Source of the DNA: Chloroflexi bacterium RIFCSPLOWO2_02_FULL_71_16
Lineage (GTDB): Bacteria > Chloroflexota > Limnocylindria > P2-11E
NCBI GenBank assembly: GCA_001795345.1
Contig: MGON01000005.1
Span: forward strand, 11,697 to 18,599
DNA length: 6,903 bases
Reading direction: 5' to 3'
How positions within the stretch are numbered: the stretch's first letter is position 1; every line of letters begins with the position of its first letter. The notes beneath the pieces were generated by a model. It was not told the DNA's origin and ran no database searches. It saw nothing but the letters and a program-made list of their open reading frames with translations. The translations under genes were made by a program, and so were the position numbers. Of the stretch, positions 1-5,195 are shown one piece after another.

Positions 1-151
1 GGCCGGCGTCGGACCGTTCGACCCGCAGATCGCCGCGCGCTTCGTCGAGGGCGGCCAGCGCCGCGCCTGGGCGAACCTGCTCGAGACCGCGATCCGCTTC
101 GAGTCCGACGCTCACGACGCCATCCGCTCCGCGGACGCCGCACTTCGCTGA
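1..151 (+). CDS. C-terminal 49 codons of an unrecognised protein (5' end outside window)
   Basis: An open frame entering from the left edge reads 49 codons from base 2 and ends at TGA 149-151. The visible tail is soluble and largely helical in composition, with alternating charged and hydrophobic residues (for example RRAWANLLETAIRFESDAHD) and an Ala/Asp/Arg-rich end. It has no membrane segment and no motif I can assign to a family. Codon use is GC-rich like the other genes. It lies 18 bases before uppP and in the same reading frame, so the two are likely co-transcribed. The function is not inferable from this fragment. Confidence 0.6.
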   Translation, partial: AGVGPFDPQIAARFVEGGQRRAWANLLETAIRFESDAHDAIRSADAALR

Positions 152-169
152 CCCGTACCCTCGGCGAGC

Positions 170-961
170 ATGCCTGACGTCCTGATCGCCGTGGTCCTCG
201 GCGTCGTCCAGGGCCTCACCGAGTTCCTCCCGGTGAGCTCGCACGCCCACCTCGTGCTCGGTCAGCGCCTCCTGGGCGCGGATCCCGTGCGCTTCGGCCT
301 GCCGTTCGACGTCGCCGTCCATCTCGGGACCCTGGCCGCGGTCCTCATCTACTTCTTCGAGACCTGGCTCCAGCTGCTGCGCGGCCTCTTCGCCGGACGC
401 TGGCGGCTGCCGCTGATCCTGGCCGTCGGCACCGTGCCGGCGGTGATCGCGGGCCTGGCCCTCGAGGACGCCGAGCCGAGCCTGCGCCAGATCCCGGTCA
501 TCGTCGTGACCCTCGTCATCGGATCGATCGTCTTCCTCGCCGTCGAGCGTGTCGCAACGCAGCGGCGCGGCATGTCGAGCGCCGGCGCGATGGACGCGGT
601 GCTGGTCGGCATCGCGCAGGCGATCGCCCTCTTCCCGGGCATCTCGCGGTCGGGCATCACGATCTCGGCCGGTCTAGCGCTCGGCCTGACCCGCGTCGAG
701 GCGACGCGCTTCAGCTTCCTGCTCTCGGCGCCAGTGATCGCCGGCGCCGCCGCGAAGACGCTGCTCGACGAGGGTGCCGCCCCGATGCTCGCCCAGCCGG
801 ACATCGTCGTCGTCGGGATCGTCTCCTCGTTCCTGTCCGGCGTCGCCGCGATCGCGTTCCTGATGCGCTTCCTGCGCACCCGCTCGCTGGGGTGGTTCGT
901 GCCCTACCGGCTCGCGCTCGTTGCCCTGCTGCTCGTGCTTTTGGCCCTCGGCCTGGTCTGA
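170..961 (+). CDS. uppP: Undecaprenyl-diphosphatase (UppP/BacA family)
   Basis: Integral membrane phosphatase that converts undecaprenyl pyrophosphate to undecaprenyl phosphate, recycling the lipid carrier of peptidoglycan and other wall-polymer synthesis; overproduction gives bacitracin resistance in known members. At 263 residues it is close to the E. coli protein (273). The first family signature is at residues 14-28 (QGLTEFLPVSSHAHL): catalytic Glu18, Ser23-Ser24 and His27 are kept, while the position of E. coli Glu17 is Gln14. The second signature, PGISRSGIT, is at 156-164, with Arg160 matching the essential E. coli Arg174. Several hydrophobic spans (about 4-13, 47-63, 83-97, 107-125, 213-233, 246-262) fit a polytopic protein. 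An in-frame stop at 149-151 leaves ATG 170 as the only sensible start; the ribosome site is weak. Family assignment is secure. The SSHAHL variant is discussed under findings. Confidence 0.95.
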   Translation: MPDVLIAVVLGVVQGLTEFLPVSSHAHLVLGQRLLGADPVRFGLPFDVAVHLGTLAAVLIYFFETWLQLLRGLFAGRWRLPLILAVGTVPAVIAGLALEDAEPSLRQIPVIVVTLVIGSIVFLAVERVATQRRGMSSAGAMDAVLVGIAQAIALFPGISRSGITISAGLALGLTRVEATRFSFLLSAPVIAGAAAKTLLDEGAAPMLAQPDIVVVGIVSSFLSGVAAIAFLMRFLRTRSLGWFVPYRLALVALLLVLLALGLV

Positions 962-971
962 CCCGAGACCT

Positions 972-1160
972 CTAGGCTCCCGAACCCGGTGACCCACCGA
1001 TCGACTCGATATCTGCCTTGTCCCGCATGACGGCGCCGTAGCCGGAGGCACCGTGCGCGTCCTCTCGGGGCGGGGCCGCGTACCGACGACCCCGGATGAA
1101 GACCCACACGATGGGGCCGAACAAGATGACGGCGAGGATCAGGACCCACAGCCACTCCAT
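972..1160 (-). CDS. Small one-helix membrane protein, hypothetical
   Basis: A 62-residue minus-strand frame from ATG (1160-1158) to TAG (974-972). It begins with a strongly hydrophobic segment at residues 2-22 (MEWLWVLILAVILFGPIVWV then F), followed by an Arg-rich stretch (RGRRY, 24-28) and a polar tail of about 34 residues. This predicts a single N-terminal helix with the basic side, and hence the C-terminal tail, in the cytoplasm. The W-x-x-x-hydrophobic-G-P-x-x-W pattern loosely recalls small phospholipase-D-nuclease N-terminal-like (PLDc_N) proteins, but I cannot confirm that. It is convergent with uppP, with 10 bases between the stops. A plus-strand frame over the same bases (1053-1322) is polar low-complexity and looks like a shadow; the clean helix plus positive-inside pattern favours this strand. 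The ribosome-binding site is poor, so expression is uncertain. Confidence 0.6.
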   Translation of the reverse strand: MEWLWVLILAVILFGPIVWVFIRGRRYAAPPREDAHGASGYGAVMRDKADIESIGGSPGSGA

Positions 1161-1232
1161 AGCCTGAATGTAGGCCTAGGCCAGGCGAGGCCGTCCGGCT
1201 TCTCGGGTGTCGATCGTGCTCGCGGGTCCCTT

Positions 1233-1270
1233 CCTCCCTGCGATCGGCCGCCTCGCCGAGCTCAGGGAGG
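1233..1270 (+). other. Leader hairpin whose right arm is Shine-Dalgarno-like
   Basis: Left arm cctccctg (1233-1240) is a perfect 8-bp complement of cagggagg (1263-1270). Above a 3x3 internal loop (1241-1243 / 1260-1262), tcggc (1244-1248) pairs with gccga (1255-1259), closing a six-base loop, cgcctc. The right arm would act as a ribosome-binding site for GTG 1277, and the same 8-mer recurs at 1463-1470 as the actual ribosome site of the downstream SDR gene. If the region is a T-box leader, this would be the position of a very short Stem I. Pairing is read directly from sequence; a role is inference. Confidence 0.4.
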
Positions 1271-1319
1271 CGCACCGTGGATGACGCGGCGAATGCGGAT
1301 GCGCGCACGCGATGGCGAC

Positions 1320-1379
1320 TGAGGGGTGGGACCGCCTTTGGCACCCGCGATAGCGGGTGCCTGGGCGGGGGGTTCCTCA
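1320..1379 (+). terminator. Long hairpin downstream of the T-box-like motif (terminator or sequestrator)
   Basis: A perfect 9-bp stem, ggcacccgc (1340-1348) with gcgggtgcc (1353-1361), is capped by GATA (1349-1352). Below a small internal loop, ccgcc (1332-1336) pairs with ggcgg (1364-1368), and below a second internal loop tgagg (1320-1324) pairs with cctca (1375-1379), with possible G-T pairs beside it. The lower stem consumes the T-box-like bases, as the off-state helix of a T-box does. No run of T follows, so intrinsic termination would be weak by classical criteria, although GC-rich bacteria often use such U-poor structures. It lies about 85 bases before the SDR ribosome site, so it does not directly mask that site. 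Confidence 0.45.
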
Positions 1380-1462
1380 AGCCGGAGCGGGCGCGCGCCG
1401 CGAGCCGCGTCGGGTACCGCGGTGCGCCGACCGCACAGGCAATGACAATGGGGGCAGTAGCG

Positions 1463-1470
1463 CAGGGAGG
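1463..1470 (+). promoter_or_regulatory. Strong ribosome-binding site of the SDR gene
   Basis: cagggagg ends 5 bases before ATG 1476 and is the best Shine-Dalgarno match in the window. An in-frame TAG at 1458-1460 excludes any upstream start, so this site and ATG 1476 define the start. The same octamer occurs exactly 200 bases upstream (1263-1270), also followed by a caccg-tggat context, and both copies are complementary to cctccctg at 1233-1240. Confidence 0.75.
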
Positions 1471-1475
1471 CACCG

Positions 1476-2276
1476 ATGGATCTGGGACTGAAGGGCAAGG
1501 TCGTTCTCGTCGCGGCGGCCAGCAAGGGGCTCGGACGGGCCATGGCGGAGGAGTTCGCGCGCGAGGGTGCCAAGGTCGCGATGTGCAGCCGCGAGCAAGA
1601 CGCGATCCGCGCGGCCGCGTCGGAGATCGCGAAGGCGACCGGCGCGGAGACCATCCCCATCGTGGCCGACCTCTCGAGCGCGAAGGGCTGCGAGACGTTC
1701 GTGTCGTCGGCGCTCGAGAAGCTCGGGCGGATCGACGTGCTCGTCGTGAACGCCGGCGGGCCGCCTCCCGGGCGGTTCGAGGAGCTGACCGAGGAGACCT
1801 GGGACAAGGCCTACCAGCTGACGCTGCAGTCGGCGGTGCGGCTCACGCGCCTGGCGCTGCCCGAGCTCAAGAAGACGAAGGGCAACATCCTCTATTCGAC
1901 GTCCACGTCGGTGCGGCAGCCGACGCAGTACCTCAACCTCATCCTGTCGAACGCGCTGCGCGCCGCGGTGCACGGGATGCTGAAGACGCTGTCGAAGGAC
2001 CTGGCGAAGGACGGGATCCGGGTGAACGCGATCCAGCCGGGCCGCATCAAGACGGACCGCATCGTGCAGCTCGACACCGATACGGCGAAGCGCACGGGGA
2101 AGTCCCTCGAGGAGGTCCAGAAGGAGTGGGAGACCTCGGGCGTGATCCCGCTCGGCCGCTACGGCGACCCGAAGGAGTTCGCCGCGGCCGCCGTGTTCCT
2201 GGCGTCCGAGCGCGCCTCCTACATCACCGGCGTGTCGCTGCAGGTGGACGGCGGCATGCTGCAGGCGATGTTTTGA
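1476..2276 (+). CDS. SDR-fold (3-oxoacyl-ACP reductase-like) protein lacking canonical Tyr/Lys
   Basis: A 266-residue protein of normal classical-SDR length, with a Rossmann fold expected to bind a nicotinamide cofactor in the cytoplasm. The glycine-rich turn at 13-20 reads AAASKGLG rather than TGxxxGxG, so the first glycine is Ala14. Asp65 (ADLS), VNAGG at 91-95 and IQPGRIKTD at 186-194 are typical SDR elements, and VDGG at 257-260 is the usual C-terminal signature. The Ser-rich active-site strand is at 141-145 (STSTS), but where YxxxK should follow there is LILSN (155-159): Leu155 replaces the catalytic Tyr and Asn159 the Lys. The known BKR-like SDR subgroup (CDD cd05344, from memory) also deviates at the cofactor motif and tetrad, so this is probably a family trait and not decay. 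Substrate and even catalysis are open. It is the first gene of the operon, with nicotinate phosphoribosyltransferase 25 bases downstream. Confidence 0.88.
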   Translation: MDLGLKGKVVLVAAASKGLGRAMAEEFAREGAKVAMCSREQDAIRAAASEIAKATGAETIPIVADLSSAKGCETFVSSALEKLGRIDVLVVNAGGPPPGRFEELTEETWDKAYQLTLQSAVRLTRLALPELKKTKGNILYSTSTSVRQPTQYLNLILSNALRAAVHGMLKTLSKDLAKDGIRVNAIQPGRIKTDRIVQLDTDTAKRTGKSLEEVQKEWETSGVIPLGRYGDPKEFAAAAVFLASERASYITGVSLQVDGGMLQAMF

Positions 2277-2305
2277 TGACCCTCCCGGGGGGACCCGGCG
2301 AGTGA
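2276..2305 (+). other. Nine-codon minicistron bridging the SDR and phosphoribosyltransferase genes
   Basis: ATG 2276-2278 overlaps the SDR stop as TGATG, and this short frame (MTLPGGPGE) ends at TGA 2303-2305, overlapping the GTG start at 2302 as GTGA. Ribosomes finishing the SDR could re-initiate, translate nine codons and be handed directly to the next gene. The geometry is seen directly; translation is inference, and chance is possible since this frame is open through most of the SDR. Confidence 0.25.
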
Positions 2306-3648
2306 TCGTCACCCAGCGGCTGCGGCCGCACGTCTTCCGCCTTCCGATCGAGAAGATCCGGGCGGGCTACAAGAGCGACATCTACTTCGGCCGCACCAAG
2401 TACATCCTCGAGAAGGACGGCCGCCGCGGCCGCGCGACGATGCAGCTGTTCCAGAAGCACTCGAGCGCGGTCATCGTCGGGACCGACCAGGTCCTCGCGA
2501 TCCTGCACGTCGGTGCGGGGCGCTACCGCGACCGCATGCGGGCGCAGCGCCTGTTCGAGCGGTACCTGGCGTCGGAGCAGCGCCTCTACTCGTCCTGGCT
2601 CGAGCTCCCCCGCCTCGACTGGGCGTCGTACGAGCCCGTCGCGCGCGAGGTGTTCGAGATCTCGCGGGAGCTCTCGACCTTGTGGGAGCCCGCCTGGCAG
2701 GAGCTCCAAGTGGACTCGCTGTACGACGGCGAGATCGCGACCGAATACGAGCCGGTCATGCGCATCACGGGGGAGTACGCCGCGTTCGCGCATCTCGAGA
2801 CGATCTATCTCGGCGCGCTGACCGAGGGGACCAAGATCGCGACGAACACGCGCGACGTCGTCGCGGCGGCGCGCGGCAAGCCCGTGATCATGTTCGGCGC
2901 GCGGCACCAGGCCCAGGAGGGACAGGCGGGATCGGGGTACGCGGCGTACATCGGCGGCGCGATGGGCGTCTCGACCGACGAGCAGGGCGAGTGGTGGGGC
3001 AGCAAGGGCCTCGGGACGATCCCCCACGCGCTCATCGCCGTCTACGGCGGCGACACGACGCTCGCGACGCTGAAGTTCGACGAGCACATCAACCGCTCGC
3101 CGGAGCCGGTCGGTCACCTGACCGCGCCCGGCACGCCGGAGGGCCACGTGAACGTGACCGCGCTCGTCGATTTCCAGAACGACGTCGTGAACACGTCGCT
3201 GGGCGTCGCGCACGCGCTCGGCGGGCGCCTCTGGGGCGTGCGCCTCGACACGAGCGAGTCGATGGTCGACCTCGCGATCGTCCGTGAACTGGCGGAGCAT
3301 CAGGGTCGCGCGCAGCCCGAGGTCCGCGGCGTTACCCCGCGCCTGGTGGAGCTGGTCCGCGAGGCCCTCGACCGCGGCGGCTACCAGCACGTGAAGATCG
3401 TCGCCTCCGGAGGGTTCAACGCCGAGAAGATCCGCCGCTTCGAGGAGCTCGGCGTGCCCGTGGACGTGTACGGCGTCGGATCCGCTCTCGTCCACGGCAC
3501 GACGTTCGATCACACGGCCGACATCGTCCAGGTCGAAGGCCGGGACGTCGCGAAGGTCGGCCGCGAGTTCATCGCGAGCGAGCGCCTGCACCGCGTGGAC
3601 TGGCGGACGCTGGTCGAGGAGAGCGAGCCGGCTCGACCGTCCGCGTGA
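2302..3648 (+). CDS. pncB: Nicotinate phosphoribosyltransferase (NAD salvage)
   Basis: Cytoplasmic enzyme of the Preiss-Handler pathway: nicotinate + PRPP (with ATP hydrolysis in characterised members) gives nicotinate mononucleotide. The 448-residue protein has the N-terminal family signature at 18-29 (KIRAGYKSDIYF), a central stretch with TEGTKIATNTRDV (174-186) and KPVIMFGARH (193-202), GTIPHALI (238-245), and the phosphate-binding C-terminal barrel elements VASGGFNAEKI (367-377) and DVYGVGSAL (388-396). These place it in the NAPRTase/quinolinate phosphoribosyltransferase superfamily, nearest in style to the archaeal-type enzyme as I recall it, but longer. The start is GTG 2302 with a G-rich ribosome site (2287-2292), overlapping the stop of a nine-codon minicistron. 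Its stop overlaps the next start by four bases, so coupling with the transporter is likely. The symbol is by function; orthology to E. coli pncB is not claimed. Confidence 0.88.
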   Translation: MIVTQRLRPHVFRLPIEKIRAGYKSDIYFGRTKYILEKDGRRGRATMQLFQKHSSAVIVGTDQVLAILHVGAGRYRDRMRAQRLFERYLASEQRLYSSWLELPRLDWASYEPVAREVFEISRELSTLWEPAWQELQVDSLYDGEIATEYEPVMRITGEYAAFAHLETIYLGALTEGTKIATNTRDVVAAARGKPVIMFGARHQAQEGQAGSGYAAYIGGAMGVSTDEQGEWWGSKGLGTIPHALIAVYGGDTTLATLKFDEHINRSPEPVGHLTAPGTPEGHVNVTALVDFQNDVVNTSLGVAHALGGRLWGVRLDTSESMVDLAIVRELAEHQGRAQPEVRGVTPRLVELVREALDRGGYQHVKIVASGGFNAEKIRRFEELGVPVDVYGVGSALVHGTTFDHTADIVQVEGRDVAKVGREFIASERLHRVDWRTLVEESEPARPSA

Positions 3649-4391
3649 GCTTCGTCGACCTGGCGATCGTGGTGCTGGGCCTCGCCGTCGCCGGATCCGC
3701 GAAGGGCCTCGCCGGGATGGGCCTGCCGCTCGTCGCGACGCCGGTCCTTGCCGGGATCTTCGGACCGCGCGCCGCGGTCGTCATCATCGCGGTGCCCATC
3801 CTCGTCGCGAACACTCTCCTGCTGGTCACCGGCTGGCGGCGGGTCCCCAGGCTCCTGGGGACGATCGCGCCCATCCTTCTCGCGGGCGCCATCGGCACGG
3901 TCGCCGGCGTGTCCCTCCTGGCGCAGCTCGATCAGCGGATCTTCGCGGTGGTCATCTCGGCGATGGTCGCGGTCTTCCTCCTGCGCGGGGAACGGCTGCT
4001 CGGGTCGGATCCGGACGCGCGCCGGATGAAGGTGGCCGGGCCGCTCGTCGGCCTCGTCGGCGGCCTGCTGCAGGGCTCGACATCGATCGCGAGCCCCATC
4101 GTCGGCGGCTACTTCCACACGCGGCGCCTCTCGTCGGCCGACTTCGTCGTCGTGCTGGCGGCGCTCTTCCAGCTCAACTCGGTGGTGCAGATCGGCGGGT
4201 TCCTGGCGTACGGCCTGCTCACCCCCGAGCTGCTCGCGCTCGGGGTCCTCGGCCTCGTCCCGACCCTCATCGGGCTCATCGCCGGCATCGAGCTGCGCGG
4301 CCGCATCAGCGCGGGGCGCTTCCGTCAGGCGATCGTCGTGCTGCTGATCCTCAGCGTCGCGAACCTGCTCTGGCGGACCGTCTCCTCCTAG
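3645..4391 (+). CDS. TauE/SafE-family membrane transporter
   Basis: A 248-residue polytopic protein with about eight hydrophobic spans (near residues 4-16, 25-38, 43-63, 72-92, 98-113, 131-155, 165-190, 194-215, 226-243). It shows the family's internal two-fold layout: a Gly-rich motif GLAGMGLPLVATPVL at 21-35, with a related stretch GLVGGLLQGSTSIASPIV at 136-153 opening the second half. A cytoplasmic-type charged loop lies at 114-129. Members export or import small organic or sulfur-containing anions (sulfite, sulfoacetate, sulfonates), but specificity cannot be read from sequence. The GTG start overlaps the preceding TGA (GTGA, 3645-3648), indicating translational coupling to nicotinate phosphoribosyltransferase. 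An anion linked to nicotinate metabolism is therefore a possible substrate, but this is only a guess from context. Confidence 0.88.
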   Translation: MSFVDLAIVVLGLAVAGSAKGLAGMGLPLVATPVLAGIFGPRAAVVIIAVPILVANTLLLVTGWRRVPRLLGTIAPILLAGAIGTVAGVSLLAQLDQRIFAVVISAMVAVFLLRGERLLGSDPDARRMKVAGPLVGLVGGLLQGSTSIASPIVGGYFHTRRLSSADFVVVLAALFQLNSVVQIGGFLAYGLLTPELLALGVLGLVPTLIGLIAGIELRGRISAGRFRQAIVVLLILSVANLLWRTVSS

Positions 4392-4414
4392 CGGGCGCGT
4401 ACGCTCGGCCGGAT

Positions 4415-5107
4415 ATGGAGATCGTTCCGGGTCTGCACTCCGTCCGCCTGCTGGGCGCGAGGGCGTACCTGGTCGTCGAGGACGAGATCACGCTCATCGA
4501 CGCCGGCCTCCAGGGGTCCGGGCCGCTCCTCCGCCGCCACGTCGAGGGGATCGGCCGGACCGTCGGCGAGGTCACGCGGATCGTGTGCACCCACGGGCAT
4601 CCCGACCACATCGGCGGGGTGCGCGAGATCGCCGCGATGACCGGCGCGCAGGTGCTCATGCACGAGGCCGACGTGGTCCGCCTGCGCATCGGCATGCGCG
4701 AGGCGCTCCGGGAGCTTCGCCCATCCGCGTTCGTCGCCGCGCTCACTCGAGGCCCCGAGGACGCGAAGCCGCTCGATGACGGGGCCGTCCTCCCGGGGCT
4801 CGGCGGCCTCGAGGTCGTGCACACGCCGGGACACACTCCCGGGAGCGTGTGCCTCCATGTGCCGGCGCACCGCCTCCTCATCGTCGGGGACGTGCTCCAG
4901 GTGCTGCGCGGACAGGTCGCGCTGCCGAGCTACGTCTTCACGGAGGACATGGCGCTCGCCCGGAGGTCGATCGCGCGCCTCGCGGAGCTGGACATTGACA
5001 CGATCTGCTTCGCGCATTACCCCACGTTGCGTCATGGCGGGCGCGAGGCGCTCCGAGCCTTGGCAGAACGAGCGAGGAGCGGCTCCGCCGCGACGAGCAA
5101 GACATAG
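4415..5107 (+). CDS. Metallo-beta-lactamase-fold hydrolase
   Basis: A 230-residue protein with a complete set of dinuclear metal ligands: HGHPDH at 60-65 (His60, His62, Asp64, His65), His140 in TPGHTPGS, Asp159 in GD, and His201 in FAHYP. Asp29 in LIDAG is the usual early strand motif. With no signal peptide it should be cytoplasmic. The fold covers glyoxalase II, lactonases, RNases and thioesterase-like enzymes; the simple single-domain layout resembles the broad glyoxalase II-like group, but the substrate is unknown. ATG 4415 follows the transporter stop by 23 bases, with only a weak GGCCGGA ribosome site, so it is probably the next operon member. The tail after about residue 218 is Ser/Ala/Arg-rich and disordered-looking. 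Confidence 0.88.
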   Translation: MEIVPGLHSVRLLGARAYLVVEDEITLIDAGLQGSGPLLRRHVEGIGRTVGEVTRIVCTHGHPDHIGGVREIAAMTGAQVLMHEADVVRLRIGMREALRELRPSAFVAALTRGPEDAKPLDDGAVLPGLGGLEVVHTPGHTPGSVCLHVPAHRLLIVGDVLQVLRGQVALPSYVFTEDMALARRSIARLAELDIDTICFAHYPTLRHGGREALRALAERARSGSAATSKT

Positions 5108-5182
5108 ATGAGCGGAGCGATGCGCGGGCCGAAGGCCGCGCGCGAAAAGCGGGCGGAGAGGGAGGGAGCGGTCTCGGGCTGA
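5108..5182 (+). other. Short frame and imperfect hairpin in the gap before the ligase gene
   Basis: A 24-codon frame starts at ATG 5108, directly abutting the hydrolase TAG (TAGATG), and stops at 5180-5182. The predicted peptide is very basic (MSGAMRGPKAAREKRAEREG, then four residues) with no recognisable family. Inside it, ggcc (5127-5130) pairs with ggcc (5134-5137) around a GAA loop and, past a bulged G, tgcgc (5121-5125) with gcgcg (5138-5142). No T-run follows, so it is a poor terminator. The rest of the gap (to 5195) holds only a G-rich stretch near 5157-5170. I regard the peptide as possible but unproven. Confidence 0.2.
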
Positions 5183-5195
5183 GGCCGCAAGACGC

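Larger units (their letters stand above)
1233..1379 (+). promoter_or_regulatory. T-box-like riboswitch leader upstream of the SDR operon (tentative)
   Basis: The 14-mer at 1323-1336, ggggtgggaccgcc, matches the T-box core AGGGTGGNACCGCG at 11 of 13 fixed positions, including the whole TGGNACC bulge. In known T-boxes TGGN pairs with the NCCA end of uncharged tRNA; here N is G, which would pair with discriminator C (characteristic of bacterial tRNA-His) or wobble with U. Upstream ggcg (1314-1317) can pair with cgcc (1333-1336) as a small antiterminator, while the same bases pair downstream in a competing large hairpin (1320-1379). A hairpin at 1233-1270 could be a reduced Stem I. Against the call: no AGTA-type Stem I motif, no identifiable specifier codon, no T-tract after the hairpin, and no aminoacyl-tRNA synthetase or amino-acid gene downstream. 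It may be genuine, a relic, or a chance match in GC-rich DNA. Confidence 0.4.

Noticed and set aside
955..970. Possible terminator ggtct-gacccg-agacc after uppP
   Set aside because: Only a 5-bp stem, starting inside the uppP stop region, with no T-run on either side; too weak to call.
1249..1254. Loop cgcctc as a T-box specifier
   Set aside because: None of its codons (Arg, Ala, Pro, Leu) matches the tRNA-His-type discriminator suggested by the TGGG bulge, so no specifier is assigned.
1053..1322. 89-codon plus-strand frame between uppP and the SDR gene
   Set aside because: Polar Asp/Gln/Arg low-complexity sequence overlapping the more convincing minus-strand membrane peptide.
1409..1434. 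Small hairpins gtcgg/ccgac and gcggt/accgc before the SDR gene
   Set aside because: Mutually exclusive 5-bp stems, expected by chance in DNA this GC-rich.
1277..2305. 342-codon plus-strand frame overlapping the SDR gene
   Set aside because: Arg/Gly/Ala-rich shadow out of frame with a well-supported SDR. Only its GTG start and ribosome site are of interest, and these are listed as a finding.
1377..2312. 311-codon minus-strand open frame opposite the SDR gene
   Set aside because: Composition of an antisense shadow, with no recognisable motif.
2224..3591. 455-codon minus-strand open frame opposite the phosphoribosyltransferase
   Set aside because: Low-complexity Arg/Leu/Asp/Val sequence with no domain; the plus strand has clear family motifs.
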